From an archaeon (GTDB lineage: Archaea > Thermoproteota > Nitrososphaeria > Nitrososphaerales > Nitrosopumilaceae): a stretch of DNA of 14,309 nucleotides. Every line of letters begins with the position of its first letter. Position 1 is the stretch's first letter. Below the pieces are notes generated by a model. That model had not been told where the DNA came from and did no database searches. It was given only the letters and a program-made list of their open reading frames with translations. The stretch spans positions 1 to 14,309 of the forward strand of contig SBBK01000005.1 in NCBI GenBank assembly GCA_005240025.1. The letters are read 5' to 3'. Position numbers and translations under genes: made by a program. This document shows, piece after piece, positions 1 to 8,406 of this stretch.

Positions 1-1
1 A

Positions 2-268
2 GATGTTATTTATGTCACCAGAATACAAAAAGAAAGGTTTCCAGACGAGGAAGAATACCAGAAGGTCAGGGGCAGCTACAAAATCGGCCTTGACGTCATA
101 GGAAAAATGAAAAAGGACGCAATAATTTTACATCCGCTGCCAAGAATCGACGAGATCTCAACAGATGTTGATGCCGCGGCTCAGGCAAAATACTTCAAGC
201 AGGCTGAGTATGGCAAATTTACAAGGGCGGCACTGCTTGCGCTGGTACTAAACGAAAAAGGACCGTAA
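2..268 (+). CDS. pyrB: Aspartate carbamoyltransferase catalytic subunit, 3' end (partial)
   Basis: The last 88 codons of a gene that begins before the window; the open frame starts at base 2 and ends at TAA 266-268. The translation contains HPLPRIDEI, the aspartate-binding HPLPR signature of the ATCase catalytic chain, and ends with the typical helical tail ([20 protein letters not shown]). The enzyme joins carbamoyl phosphate and aspartate to give N-carbamoyl-aspartate, the first committed step of pyrimidine synthesis. The upstream sequence [15 protein letters not shown] also matches the region just before the 240s loop in this family. It converges on the metalloprotease gene, with a single base between the two stop codons, so the transcripts must overlap if either runs on. 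Identification is firm; the N-terminal carbamoyl-phosphate site lies outside the window. Confidence 0.93.
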   Translation, partial: DVIYVTRIQKERFPDEEEYQKVRGSYKIGLDVIGKMKKDAIILHPLPRIDEISTDVDAAAQAKYFKQAEYGKFTRAALLALVLNEKGP

Positions 269-269
269 T

Positions 270-1199
270 CTATCCGCAAACTGTTTTGCCTTCATTGCCA
301 TTGTAAAGGCTGACGATTGCATCGATGTTACACTCTGATACATATGGAACGGTCATGTCAACCGATGGCGCCATCAGGTCCTCCTGTGCAGTAGAATGGC
401 CAAGCCCAAGTGCGTGGCCAAACTCGTGCCTTACAATTGTTGCCAATTGTCCATCGGGCATATCTGAAACATCATAAATGGTGATAAACGACTTTAGAAT
501 CTCGTTCTCCTCTATGATGGACTTGGTATAGCCAGTATACCCGTCTGCGTCCCTGATGCTGGAAAGTGTGATAATTATATCTCCTGCACCATTATTGCTT
601 TCAACGAAATTAAACTCTGTTGGAATATTGTATTTTGTCTGACGGACAGACGCATTCATTAGCGCCCCTGCCCATCCTTCATAGACTGGCTGGGATGTGC
701 CTTGGCTATCGGTCAGAATTCTGGTGGATGTAATGGCGTTTTTTATAATGGCAATCTGGCGCTCAGTTATTTGAGGCGATTTTATAATATTCACATTTAG
801 TGTGGTGCCAACAAGGCGCCAGGACTTCCACGTATCAACTGTATCGCCCCTGATGTTTTCAGTAAAATATTTGGTCTTCATGATGTCCGCTGGCTGCGTA
901 CTGAGATCAAGTGTAGTGCCAATATCTGTGGCAAAAATGAGCAAAAACACGGCAGGCAAAACGGTCAGCTCTGCAACAAGCAGGGTCTTTGAGCGCGATT
1001 TTTTTATCGCTTTTTGTATTCTGGAAATCTCTTCAGCAAGATGAGTTTGCTGCATTTTTAGCATGTCTATGGAATCATCCGAAAAATCATTCCATGTTTT
1101 GTTTTTTGCTTCCAGCCTTTTGATTTGAGATGTTGTCTCTTCAAGCTCCCTTTTCATTGTATCCAGATGGTTCCTCAGGTGTTCCAGTGGCCTAGACAT
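270..1199 (-). CDS. Membrane-anchored matrixin-like zinc metalloprotease
   Basis: A 309-residue protein. Residues 258-268 read HEFGHALGLGH, the metzincin zinc site HExxHxxGxxH (zinc ligands H258, H262, H268; catalytic E259). This is followed by LMAP at about 275-278, which fits the Met-turn. The N-terminal 60 residues are charged and heptad-like (coiled coil). One hydrophobic segment at about 74-92 would anchor the protein, leaving the protease domain (about 110-309) outside the cell. It therefore looks like a type II membrane protein rather than a secreted enzyme. The ATG directly abuts the TAA of the upstream CBS-domain gene (TAAATG), and a G-rich Shine-Dalgarno-like run (about 1206-1211) lies inside that gene, so the two should be translationally coupled. 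The natural substrate is unknown. The family call is strong; the anchoring topology is inferred. Confidence 0.85.
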   Translation of the reverse strand: MSRPLEHLRNHLDTMKRELEETTSQIKRLEAKNKTWNDFSDDSIDMLKMQQTHLAEEISRIQKAIKKSRSKTLLVAELTVLPAVFLLIFATDIGTTLDLSTQPADIMKTKYFTENIRGDTVDTWKSWRLVGTTLNVNIIKSPQITERQIAIIKNAITSTRILTDSQGTSQPVYEGWAGALMNASVRQTKYNIPTEFNFVESNNGAGDIIITLSSIRDADGYTGYTKSIIEENEILKSFITIYDVSDMPDGQLATIVRHEFGHALGLGHSTAQEDLMAPSVDMTVPYVSECNIDAIVSLYNGNEGKTVCG

Positions 1200-2090
1200 T
1201 TAGATCCCCCTGCAGAAAAGACCAAGGATATCGTGCGGAGTAATTACCTGCTCGGAGGTCATAACGCATGGATATCCCGTGCCGAGCATTACCTTACAAA
1301 CCTCTGAAAGTGACAACCTTTCTGAAACAAGGGTGGGAGTAACTGTCTTGAGTGTGCTTGCACTGATATCCAATAGATTGTCCATCCGCGCCGTATTTAG
1401 CTCCTTGATTTTTTCCAGAACGACACCATGATTTACAAACGCAACTTGGCCGTCCAAAAAAACAACCCTGTCACTTGCCTGTTCCAGTTTTTTGACAACA
1501 TCAATGATTCTGTCGTCTCTTTTGAATGTGGAAATCTGTTTTTTTGGAAATGATGAAGCAGTAAAATCGGTTTTGCACAATGAACCGATCTCCAAAGCCT
1601 GTCGAATAGAAAACTGGGAAAAACCCGCACCATTGTTTTCTATTATGGTAAAGGGATCCCGTATCTTACCCATTTTCCTTAAAATGCTTGCAACGTCGGT
1701 ATTTCGTGAATCGATGTAAAAATCAGCATTCATTATTTTGGTGATCGATTCCTCAAGATACCTGGCAGTTGGATTCTTGTACAAACCATCAAGTATCTCG
1801 AATGCGCCAATAGTTCCTATCGGGAACTCGTCCTCGACTACAACTAGGCAGTTTGTGACGTCGGAAATCCTTGACAGCATTGACGCCGCAACCCAGACGT
1901 TGTCATTTGGCGATATGGTACAAATGGGAATGGACATCAGCGAATAGGGAAGCACTTCCTCAAAAGAACATCCGTCAAGCGTAATATCTTCTCCTGAAAG
2001 TAGTGACTGGAAATACATGGGTCTTTTTCGCGATGAATTTTTGAGAATCTTATCGAAGATTCCAAGTTTTAGATTAGCTAAACTGTTCAC
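1200..2090 (-). CDS. Protein with four CBS-like motifs
   Basis: A 296-residue soluble protein. It divides into four weakly similar alpha/beta units at about residues 52-105, 115-170, 183-230 and 243-294. Each has the CBS pattern of a short strand, an S/T-x-N/D helix start and a hydrophobic strand, for example IPICTISPNDNVWVAASML and LVVVEDEFPIGTIGAFEIL in the first. Paired CBS motifs (Bateman modules) usually bind adenosine nucleotides and act as energy sensors; no effector domain is fused here. The start is GTG (2088-2090), with AAGGAG ending only 2 nt upstream, which is unusually close. A possible TATA box lies near 2144-2153. It is cotranscribed with, and directly abuts, the membrane metalloprotease gene, so it may be its intracellular regulator or partner (inference). 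The divergence makes the third and fourth motifs less certain. Confidence 0.72.
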   Translation of the reverse strand: MNSLANLKLGIFDKILKNSSRKRPMYFQSLLSGEDITLDGCSFEEVLPYSLMSIPICTISPNDNVWVAASMLSRISDVTNCLVVVEDEFPIGTIGAFEILDGLYKNPTARYLEESITKIMNADFYIDSRNTDVASILRKMGKIRDPFTIIENNGAGFSQFSIRQALEIGSLCKTDFTASSFPKKQISTFKRDDRIIDVVKKLEQASDRVVFLDGQVAFVNHGVVLEKIKELNTARMDNLLDISASTLKTVTPTLVSERLSLSEVCKVMLGTGYPCVMTSEQVITPHDILGLFCRGI

Positions 2091-2208
2091 TACTCCTTAT
2101 GTCGTTCACATGGAATCAAATTTGATAATCAAGCTGCTGTTCGAATTAAACGGACGATTTTTTTGTCTGTATATTAGGAAAAATTTGTCTGTGTCTTGCT
2201 TGCAAAAT

Positions 2209-4539
2209 TTATTTTTTTATTGCGAGCTGGCCTTTCTTTTTTAGCATGAATCCTGCTGCACCAATCGCACCTGGAACTATGAACAATACAGGATCTATTC
2301 CAAAGATCTCAAGTGGCTTGTAATTGGGGGGTGGGGGCTGCTCAACCGTATTGGCAAGGGGAATGACAGAGACAATTTTTGTTACGCTGGTTGGGGGGAA
2401 CCAACCACCACCTACAACTGCCTCAATGTTGACAATTGAGTCTCTGGGAATAACAGTAATTGTTGCCTGACCTGCAAGATCTGTCTTGCTGTTTGCAAAG
2501 TGCATTATTCCTCCATTCACATTCCACTGTACATTCATGTCTGCAAGTGGTTTTTCACCAGATGATGCCAGAATGGTTGTGGTAAACATGTCTGCCGCAC
2601 TCACAGAATCTGGTCCAGAAATGCTAATCTGCGGTCCGAGTCCTGTTACAGATATCTCCTCTTTGAGTAAAGGCAGGTCCTCTGAGATGAACGAAACCTC
2701 GGTCTGGCCGGCGGATTTGGGGGCGACATCAAATGTGGTGTAATGGTTACCTTTTGATATTGTCACTTTGGAAGGAAGCTCCAGTATTCCTTGTTCTTTT
2801 GACACTATGCTGATATCAATATCACTTGTTGCGTATGTGGGCGAACCACCAGAATTGAGAAGCTGGACTGTAAACACATCGTTGGTACCAACAAAAATTG
2901 TTTTGGAATAATCTAGGTCTAGTGTGGCAGCTTCTGCAGACAAGCTATCTATCACTGGCAGATCCTCAAAGTCGCCCACCTCAACGGAGAGACTTGCCAA
3001 TCCGTCCTTTAGTGATCTAGAATTAACTATGACCAGCGTATCCCCCTGCCTGATCTGCGCTGGCTGAATCTCTATGAATTCATTTGGTGAAAGTACAACG
3101 TTATGGTTTTCGCCAAAGCTGGATGTCTCGCCACTATCTTCTAAATACAAAACCATCGGGAAGTCGGTGCCGGCAAGAACACTTGGTATGAGCGGCTCGG
3201 CTACCATATCAAGGGAATCCTTGTCTGGACCAAAGACCGTAATGCTCTCAACCTCACTCTCATTATCTGCCGGTCTTAGCTGAAGATCCGACGGTAGGCT
3301 GTGGCTTACCCTGCCATAGACCAGTGCCACCTGATCACCTGCAGGAATTATCACCTCCTCGACTGAGAGCGAGGCAGGATCAGAGGAATCAATTTTTATG
3401 CCAAGATCTTTTTTTGCAACTACTGGATCTCCATTTGCGTCCTCGAGGTAGACTATGCCTATGAGCTCCGACCTACCCGTACTCAAAACAGGCAGAGTAT
3501 CGAACTTTACAAACTTGTCATCCACCAATTCCAAGTCTTCCGTTACAACCTGATCCGAATCTACTATGAATGGGTCTGTGGAGGAAACCGAAATGGAGTA
3601 GGTGTCCTCAATTGAGGAGGGGAGAGCATACTGCGTGTAGCCCCAGTACGAACCCTTGTTTATCTGGAAGTACCCTTCGGTTTTCTGCTTATAATTGGTG
3701 CTGTAGTTCGTAACCGCAGTATAACTCGAATCGGTAATTTTGTAAAACACTGTGATATCTTTTTGGGCTATTACAGGCCTTCCACCTGAATCATGCAGCT
3801 GTACAATTATGAATCCCCTGGCTGCGTCGTGAATTGAAAGTGTTTTTGGGTATGCATACAGTTCCACCGTAAGATTGTCGTCTTCGCTTACAGTTATGGT
3901 GCCGGACTGGGTCTTGACTCCTGCAGCAGACGCATAAATTGTGGCCTCACCGGAATGCTTGATGTGAAATTTGGTGTACGTAAAATACTCGCCATTTTTT
4001 ATCATGATGTTCTGACTGGACAGATCCACGACATCATTGTTTGGAGTGTTTAGGAGTATTGTTGTATCCTCCTTGGCTATCACAGGAAAGCCATCCTCAT
4101 CTGCTAGTTCGACTGAGATGTATCCCTCGTTTGGGCCATTTGTTGTAAAAGTGTCTGGCGTTATCTTCACCAAGAGTGTCGCCGCATTGTTTTTGTTTCC
4201 ATAGACAGTGATTGGCAACTCTTTTGAGGTAAACCCGGGTGCTGCGACATACAGAGTGGTTGTCCCAGCCTTGCCTGCCCTGACAGTAGCTTCAATTATG
4301 AAAGAATCACTACTTGCCATCTCCTCAATATGTAAAATGTCTGAATCACTGGATGTAATAGTCAGACCGTCAATTTTTTTTGGAATTATGCTCTCTCCCT
4401 CTGTAACAAAAACGTGTATCTTGCCATCCGAATTCTCAGCAAGCCTTGGGGGGACGCTCCTGATATCCAACTCCTCTGCATATGCTACGCTGGCAAAAGT
4501 CAGTACTATGATAAAAGCTAGAATTATTCCTACTCTCAA
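2209..4539 (-). CDS. Secreted, C-terminally anchored Ig-like repeat surface protein
   Basis: A 776-residue protein. Residues 1-20 form a signal peptide (hydrophobic core, probable cleavage after AYA). The body is all beta-type Ig-like or invasin-like repeats. A recognisable element, L-x-D/N-x-x-G-x-P-V-x-A-x-x-D, recurs at about 144-158, 248-262 and 364-378, and in degenerate form near 466-480 and 560-574, giving a unit of roughly 95-115 residues. A PPPP linker (735-738) precedes a membrane helix (about 749-765) and a short basic tail, so the protein should stand on the outer face of the cell membrane, perhaps within the S-layer. The start is TTG (4537-4539), supported by the signal peptide following it directly and by a TATA box 27 nt upstream, which suggests a leaderless mRNA. 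It could be an adhesin or a cell-envelope component; the ligand is unknown. Confidence 0.8.
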   Translation of the reverse strand: MRVGIILAFIIVLTFASVAYAEELDIRSVPPRLAENSDGKIHVFVTEGESIIPKKIDGLTITSSDSDILHIEEMASSDSFIIEATVRAGKAGTTTLYVAAPGFTSKELPITVYGNKNNAATLLVKITPDTFTTNGPNEGYISVELADEDGFPVIAKEDTTILLNTPNNDVVDLSSQNIMIKNGEYFTYTKFHIKHSGEATIYASAAGVKTQSGTITVSEDDNLTVELYAYPKTLSIHDAARGFIIVQLHDSGGRPVIAQKDITVFYKITDSSYTAVTNYSTNYKQKTEGYFQINKGSYWGYTQYALPSSIEDTYSISVSSTDPFIVDSDQVVTEDLELVDDKFVKFDTLPVLSTGRSELIGIVYLEDANGDPVVAKKDLGIKIDSSDPASLSVEEVIIPAGDQVALVYGRVSHSLPSDLQLRPADNESEVESITVFGPDKDSLDMVAEPLIPSVLAGTDFPMVLYLEDSGETSSFGENHNVVLSPNEFIEIQPAQIRQGDTLVIVNSRSLKDGLASLSVEVGDFEDLPVIDSLSAEAATLDLDYSKTIFVGTNDVFTVQLLNSGGSPTYATSDIDISIVSKEQGILELPSKVTISKGNHYTTFDVAPKSAGQTEVSFISEDLPLLKEEISVTGLGPQISISGPDSVSAADMFTTTILASSGEKPLADMNVQWNVNGGIMHFANSKTDLAGQATITVIPRDSIVNIEAVVGGGWFPPTSVTKIVSVIPLANTVEQPPPPNYKPLEIFGIDPVLFIVPGAIGAAGFMLKKKGQLAIKK

Positions 4540-4561
4540 ACAGTTTTCTGCTCTAAAAAAA

Positions 4562-4570
4562 TCATATAAG
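4562..4570 (-). promoter_or_regulatory. TATA box of the Ig-like surface protein gene
   Basis: Read on the minus strand this is CTTATATGA, centred 27 nt before the TTG start at 4539. That is the archaeal box A to transcription-start distance, so the mRNA should begin at or next to the start codon. No Shine-Dalgarno lies between. The same nonamer occurs upstream of arlH (13408-13416). Confidence 0.62.
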
Positions 4571-4636
4571 GCGGTGTTTGCATTTTTTGAACAAATACTA
4601 CGATATTAGAAAAAATCCTCGAAGAACAATAATGAT

Positions 4637-7351
4637 ATGGGTTCATCACAGGATGTAGCGCTAACTCAGATAATGCTGGTAAACGGCGTCATTTTACGAC
4701 TAATCGAAGATCAAGGCATAGGAACAGAGCTACACCCCTACAAAAAAATAGAGTTGTCACTTGATAAAAAATCAAAAATACTTGGCATGCTAAACCTGCG
4801 GGAAAAACTCCAAAACCAGCTCTTAAGGAAAAACGCCCCTGTGGACAAAAACCTGGATCTTTATATTGGAAACTTTTACTATTTTGATGCGCAGTACTCA
4901 AAATCCCTTGGGTTCTACGACAAACTGCTAAAGCAAGAACCAAACAATACTCTAATTCTGACCAACAAGGCAATCTGCACATCCAAACTCGGCAACCACA
5001 AAGAAGCAATTTCACTGTACGATAAAGTGCTACAGCTCAATCCAAATTATTTTGATGCCTTGCAGTGCAAGGGTGATGCTCTTACACTCCTTTCCAAACA
5101 TAATGAAGCGTTACATTGCTACGAGCAAACACTGAAAATCGATCCCAATCACTTTGAAGGATTACACAAAAAAGGGCTTGCCTTACTAAACCTACAAAAC
5201 TATGACAAAGCGTTATCGTATTTTGAAAAAGTTCTGATCCTGGAACCAAACAATCCTCAATTGCTTGTCAACAAGGCAATCTGCACATCCAAACTTGGCA
5301 ACCGCAAAATGGCGTTATCAATATACGATAAAATATTGGAAAAACAACCGCAATATTTTGATGCCATATATAACAAGGGCATTACCCTAATGGAGCTAAG
5401 CAAGTATGACGGAGCGCTGTTATGCCTTGATGGGGCCCTGGAAATCGATCCTCACAATACCGATGTTCTCTTTAACAAAGGATTGTGCCTGACGAGGCTA
5501 AAGAGACACCATCTGGCTATCACATACTATGACAAAGTACTAGAGTTCGACTCGTATCATGCCCGGGCCCTGTTTGAGAAAGGCCGCTCCCTTTTATATC
5601 TCGACAAAAAACCCGAGGCACTACAATGTTTTGAGACTGCTGCTGAACTCTGCCCTGATTTTGACGATCCTGTACTGTACAAAGGGCAGATACTGGCATC
5701 TCTATCCAGATACAATGAGGCCATAACCCAATTCGATAAAATCCTAAAAAAGAATCCTAACGCAGGAGCATTTTATGGAAAGGGAATATCACTGCATGGT
5801 CTCGGCTTGCTTGATGAGGCGTTATCGTATCTTGATAAAACACTCGAACTCGAACCGCAGCACTTTGATGCTACATTCATGAAAGGAAAAATCCTAGCTT
5901 CCCTAGGCAAATATCAACACGCTCTAGCCTGTTTTGAAAAATCTCTGAAGCTTGACGCAGCACACCAGGAATGCATACTTGAAATGGCACACTGTCTTTC
6001 CAGCCTTTTGCGCTACGAAGAAGCATCTGTCTATTTTGACAAGGTTCTGGAAAAAAATCCATCCAATCAGGATGTAATCTACCAAAAAGGTCGCATTGAG
6101 GCACTCTTAGGCAGACACAAAAATGCACTTGATTTGTTTGACCAAGTTCTGAGTCAGAGCCACAATCATAGGGACGCTTTGTATGGAAAAGGATTAATCT
6201 TTGAGGAACTGGGCCAACACGAACAAGCTCTTGGATGCTTTGAGCAGATATTGAACAAAAACAATGATGCCAACTCGTTATTTCATATAGGCAAAATCTT
6301 GGTTAAAATGAAAAAATTCGATATTGCTGTATCCAGCCTTGATGGCGTCTTGGAATTGAATCGTAACCATACACAGGCACTCGTGTACAAAGCAAAAGCG
6401 CTGTCCTGTCTGGGCATGTATAGGGATTCCATTGCATATTCAGACAGAGCAATATCAATAACGCCAAACAATTTTGATGCCTGGTATGAAAAAGCGACGG
6501 CCCTCATAAAGACTGCTAAATACCATGATGCACTGTATTGTCTGGAGCAGATAACTGCCAAAAGACCACAATATCGTGATGCCCTGTATTGTCTGGGGTT
6601 ATGCCTGGCAAATCTTGGAAATCTTGAACGTGCCATCATGACTTTTGATAGGTTCCTAAAGCTCCACCCAAACCACTTTCAATGCCTAATTCAAAAGGGA
6701 GTGGTACTGCAAAAACTCGGCAGGTATCAGGACGCAATTTTTTGCTTTGACCAAGTTTTAGAGTTGGAGCCAGCCGACATTTCCGCCCTAACAAACAGGG
6801 GGGAGTCATTAATGGAGATGGGCCAGTATCCTGACGCCCTTTTGTGTTATGAGAAAATATTTGATGTCGATGGCAACGTTTTACTAAAAAAAGGAATGCT
6901 GCACTCAATTCTTGGCGATCATGAAAAATCGGTTACCTGCTTTGACAAAATACTCCAAAATGATCCCCGTGATGTAGCCGCACTGAAAAACAAAGCAAGT
7001 TCCCTTGAAAACATGGGCAGATATGGCGCGTCACTGGAATCTATAGCAAAGGCGGTGGCCACAGAACCCGGAAACCCAGAACTGCTGTCTGCCAAGGCAA
7101 AAATACTGCAAACTCTCGGACGGCACAGCGAGGCAGTAACAATCCTTAATCAAATTCTAGACAAAAAGCAGGATGCAGATATCCTGTTCCACAAAGCCAA
7201 GTCGCTTCTCCTGATGGGGAACCCGTCAGAATCATTGGAAACACTCAGGATTGCAATAGGCATCGATTCATTTTATGGGCAGCTGGCAAAAAAGGAACCA
7301 GTCTTTTTAAAGCTGGCTTCCAATCAGCATTTCAGAACCCTCACAAGATAG
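4637..7351 (+). CDS. Giant tetratricopeptide (TPR) repeat protein, about 24 units
   Basis: A 904-residue protein with no signal peptide or membrane segment, so cytoplasmic. After a 65-residue leader, nearly the whole chain consists of consecutive 33-34 residue TPR units. I count 24, from about residue 74 to 880, each with the pattern KGxxLxxLGxYxxALxCFDKxLExxPNxxDA. It ends with the usual capping helix (LAKKEPVFLKL). Such solenoids are protein-protein scaffolds; the partner cannot be read from the sequence. Units 1-3 and 4-6 look like a recent three-unit duplication (DNA repeat at a 306-bp offset). The ATG at 4637 is the first in frame, with a weak TATA-like element (about 4603-4608) about 31 nt upstream and no Shine-Dalgarno. 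It is divergent from the Ig-like surface protein gene across 97 bp and converges on the TrmB-type gene. Confidence 0.88.
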   Translation: MGSSQDVALTQIMLVNGVILRLIEDQGIGTELHPYKKIELSLDKKSKILGMLNLREKLQNQLLRKNAPVDKNLDLYIGNFYYFDAQYSKSLGFYDKLLKQEPNNTLILTNKAICTSKLGNHKEAISLYDKVLQLNPNYFDALQCKGDALTLLSKHNEALHCYEQTLKIDPNHFEGLHKKGLALLNLQNYDKALSYFEKVLILEPNNPQLLVNKAICTSKLGNRKMALSIYDKILEKQPQYFDAIYNKGITLMELSKYDGALLCLDGALEIDPHNTDVLFNKGLCLTRLKRHHLAITYYDKVLEFDSYHARALFEKGRSLLYLDKKPEALQCFETAAELCPDFDDPVLYKGQILASLSRYNEAITQFDKILKKNPNAGAFYGKGISLHGLGLLDEALSYLDKTLELEPQHFDATFMKGKILASLGKYQHALACFEKSLKLDAAHQECILEMAHCLSSLLRYEEASVYFDKVLEKNPSNQDVIYQKGRIEALLGRHKNALDLFDQVLSQSHNHRDALYGKGLIFEELGQHEQALGCFEQILNKNNDANSLFHIGKILVKMKKFDIAVSSLDGVLELNRNHTQALVYKAKALSCLGMYRDSIAYSDRAISITPNNFDAWYEKATALIKTAKYHDALYCLEQITAKRPQYRDALYCLGLCLANLGNLERAIMTFDRFLKLHPNHFQCLIQKGVVLQKLGRYQDAIFCFDQVLELEPADISALTNRGESLMEMGQYPDALLCYEKIFDVDGNVLLKKGMLHSILGDHEKSVTCFDKILQNDPRDVAALKNKASSLENMGRYGASLESIAKAVATEPGNPELLSAKAKILQTLGRHSEAVTILNQILDKKQDADILFHKAKSLLLMGNPSESLETLRIAIGIDSFYGQLAKKEPVFLKLASNQHFRTLTR
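4963..4997 (+). repeat. Intragenic direct repeat, copy 1 (TPR unit 2)
   Basis: Thirty-five bases matching 5269-5303 with one mismatch, both encoding NKAICTSKLGN. The offset is 306 bp, exactly three 34-residue TPR units, so the copies come from duplication of a three-unit block. A shorter match (GAACCAAACAAT) lies about 25 bp upstream of each copy in the same register. Confidence 0.8.
5269..5303 (+). repeat. Intragenic direct repeat, copy 2 (TPR unit 5)
   Basis: Second copy of the 35-bp repeat that begins at 4963, with a single C/T difference at a silent third codon position. It lies in TPR unit 5, three units after copy 1. Confidence 0.8.
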
Positions 7352-7393
7352 CAAATTTACACGAAATCTGGAGGGGGAGGGCATAAACAGAGA

Positions 7394-8197
7394 CTACATC
7401 AACAGTTCTATTGGCTTGGCCTTTTTCCAAAGGTAAGTGCACAAACTGTACATGTTGTTTATCATTTCAGAAGAGTTTGTGTACATTATGGAATCGTTGT
7501 CATCATTTAGGTCCATAGATTCTTTTATGGAGCCTGACATGATAAGCTGATTTCCCTCTTCCACAATCATTCTGCTTTTTGATGGAAGCTTTCCAATTCT
7601 GGTTTCCGTGGCATTCAGTCTGCTGATGAGCGGGAAAAGATTCTCGCTGTTGGTCCAAGTCAATACCTTTACGTCGCCCTTGTTCTGCTTGCACATTTTT
7701 ATCTTTTCAGGGATTGCGGTATGGTACATTCTGAGGATGTCTTCAGCAGTTGTAACAATATAGATGGTCCGGGTTGATTCCTGGATGAGCTTGCCGATTC
7801 TTGCATAGATGTTTGCCCTTCCCTGAATTATGGAAAACGACGAAATTTCTGTTGCAGCTTCTGGTCTTGTGATCTGCTGCAGCTGCTCAACTATTTTTCG
7901 AGAAAGCTTTTGCATTGTAATGATTTCATCCTCTTTTCTTTGCATTATGGTTGTCAAACCGTCCTTTGGTTCAATGGCCTTGCAAATTGTCGGGTTTGAA
8001 AAAGTAGTCGTGATTAGGCCCATATTGCGCAGCTTGTTGAGTGATCTGTATGCCTTGCCCCTGTCTATGTCGAGCTTTGCAGACATTGTTCCCACTGTGA
8101 CTGAGCCCATCTGTAATAATCCGAGATACACCATCGCATCGGTTTTTTCCAGTCCAAAGTAAGACAACGAAGTTGACAGTTCCTCTTGACTGCTCAT
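7394..8197 (-). CDS. TrmB-family transcriptional regulator
   Basis: A 267-residue protein. Residues about 8-75 form a winged helix of the TrmB type (LGLEKTDAMVYLGLLQMG, then a recognition-helix region DRGKAYRSLNKLRNMGLI). A helical linker follows (about 85-112), then a C-terminal alpha/beta domain (about 120-267) of the phospholipase-D-like sensor fold common in archaeal TrmB-like proteins (FSIIQGRANIYARIGKLI, TIYIVTTAEDIL). No sugar-binding residues could be assigned. The ATG at 8195-8197 has a good Shine-Dalgarno, GAGGTGA, 7 nt upstream. The gene is divergent from the first archaellin gene across 252 bp holding two small palindromes, so it could control the archaellum locus, itself, or both (inference from position only). 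Confidence 0.85.
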   Translation of the reverse strand: MSSQEELSTSLSYFGLEKTDAMVYLGLLQMGSVTVGTMSAKLDIDRGKAYRSLNKLRNMGLITTTFSNPTICKAIEPKDGLTTIMQRKEDEIITMQKLSRKIVEQLQQITRPEAATEISSFSIIQGRANIYARIGKLIQESTRTIYIVTTAEDILRMYHTAIPEKIKMCKQNKGDVKVLTWTNSENLFPLISRLNATETRIGKLPSKSRMIVEEGNQLIMSGSIKESMDLNDDNDSIMYTNSSEMINNMYSLCTYLWKKAKPIELLM

Positions 8198-8255
8198 TGT
8201 TTCACCTCTGGCTTTTGTAAACTTGGATTTTTTTGCCGATATGTTTTAGAATTTG

Positions 8256-8269
8256 TAACAGACATGTTA
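8256..8269. promoter_or_regulatory. Palindrome TAACA-N4-TGTTA near the TrmB gene promoter
   Basis: The sequence TAACAGACATGTTA has perfect 5-bp arms. It lies about 60 bp upstream of the TrmB-type start and overlaps a TATA-like stretch on the minus strand (TCTATAAC, 8267-8274). Position and symmetry suit an autoregulatory operator, but short palindromes also arise by chance in AT-rich DNA. Confidence 0.35.
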
Positions 8270-8361
8270 TAGAGTCAAAGATGTTTTTGATTTTAGTTGT
8301 TGTCTGTCTTATTCAAACAAACACATATCATGAATTTTTTTGTGCAAAATCACAAAGTCAC

Positions 8362-8378
8362 CAAGAAAAAATTTCTTG
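8362..8378. promoter_or_regulatory. Palindrome CAAGAAA-N3-TTTCTTG upstream of the first archaellin
   Basis: Perfect 7-bp arms separated by AAA, centred about 53 bp before the first archaellin TATA box. It sits in the regulator-archaellin intergenic region, where an operator would be expected. It is not repeated at the other archaellum promoters. It could alternatively be a weak hairpin in RNA. Confidence 0.38.
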
Positions 8379-8406
8379 TTTCATCTGTGCAATGTATGTC
8401 TTTTCT

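Noticed and set aside
802..1307. Plus-strand ORFs opposite the protease gene (80 and 60 codons)
   Set aside because: They lie antisense to a gene with an intact HExxHxxGxxH site, show no family features, and lack start signals.
4689..6908. Several minus-strand ORFs of 83-118 codons across the TPR gene
   Set aside because: They are frames open because of the repetitive coding of the TPR gene; their translations are low in structure and have no start signals.
4963..7000. Regularly spaced repeats resembling a CRISPR array or tandem repeat
   Set aside because: The periodicity is 102 bp with degenerate copies in a continuous reading frame; it is the DNA image of 34-residue TPR units.
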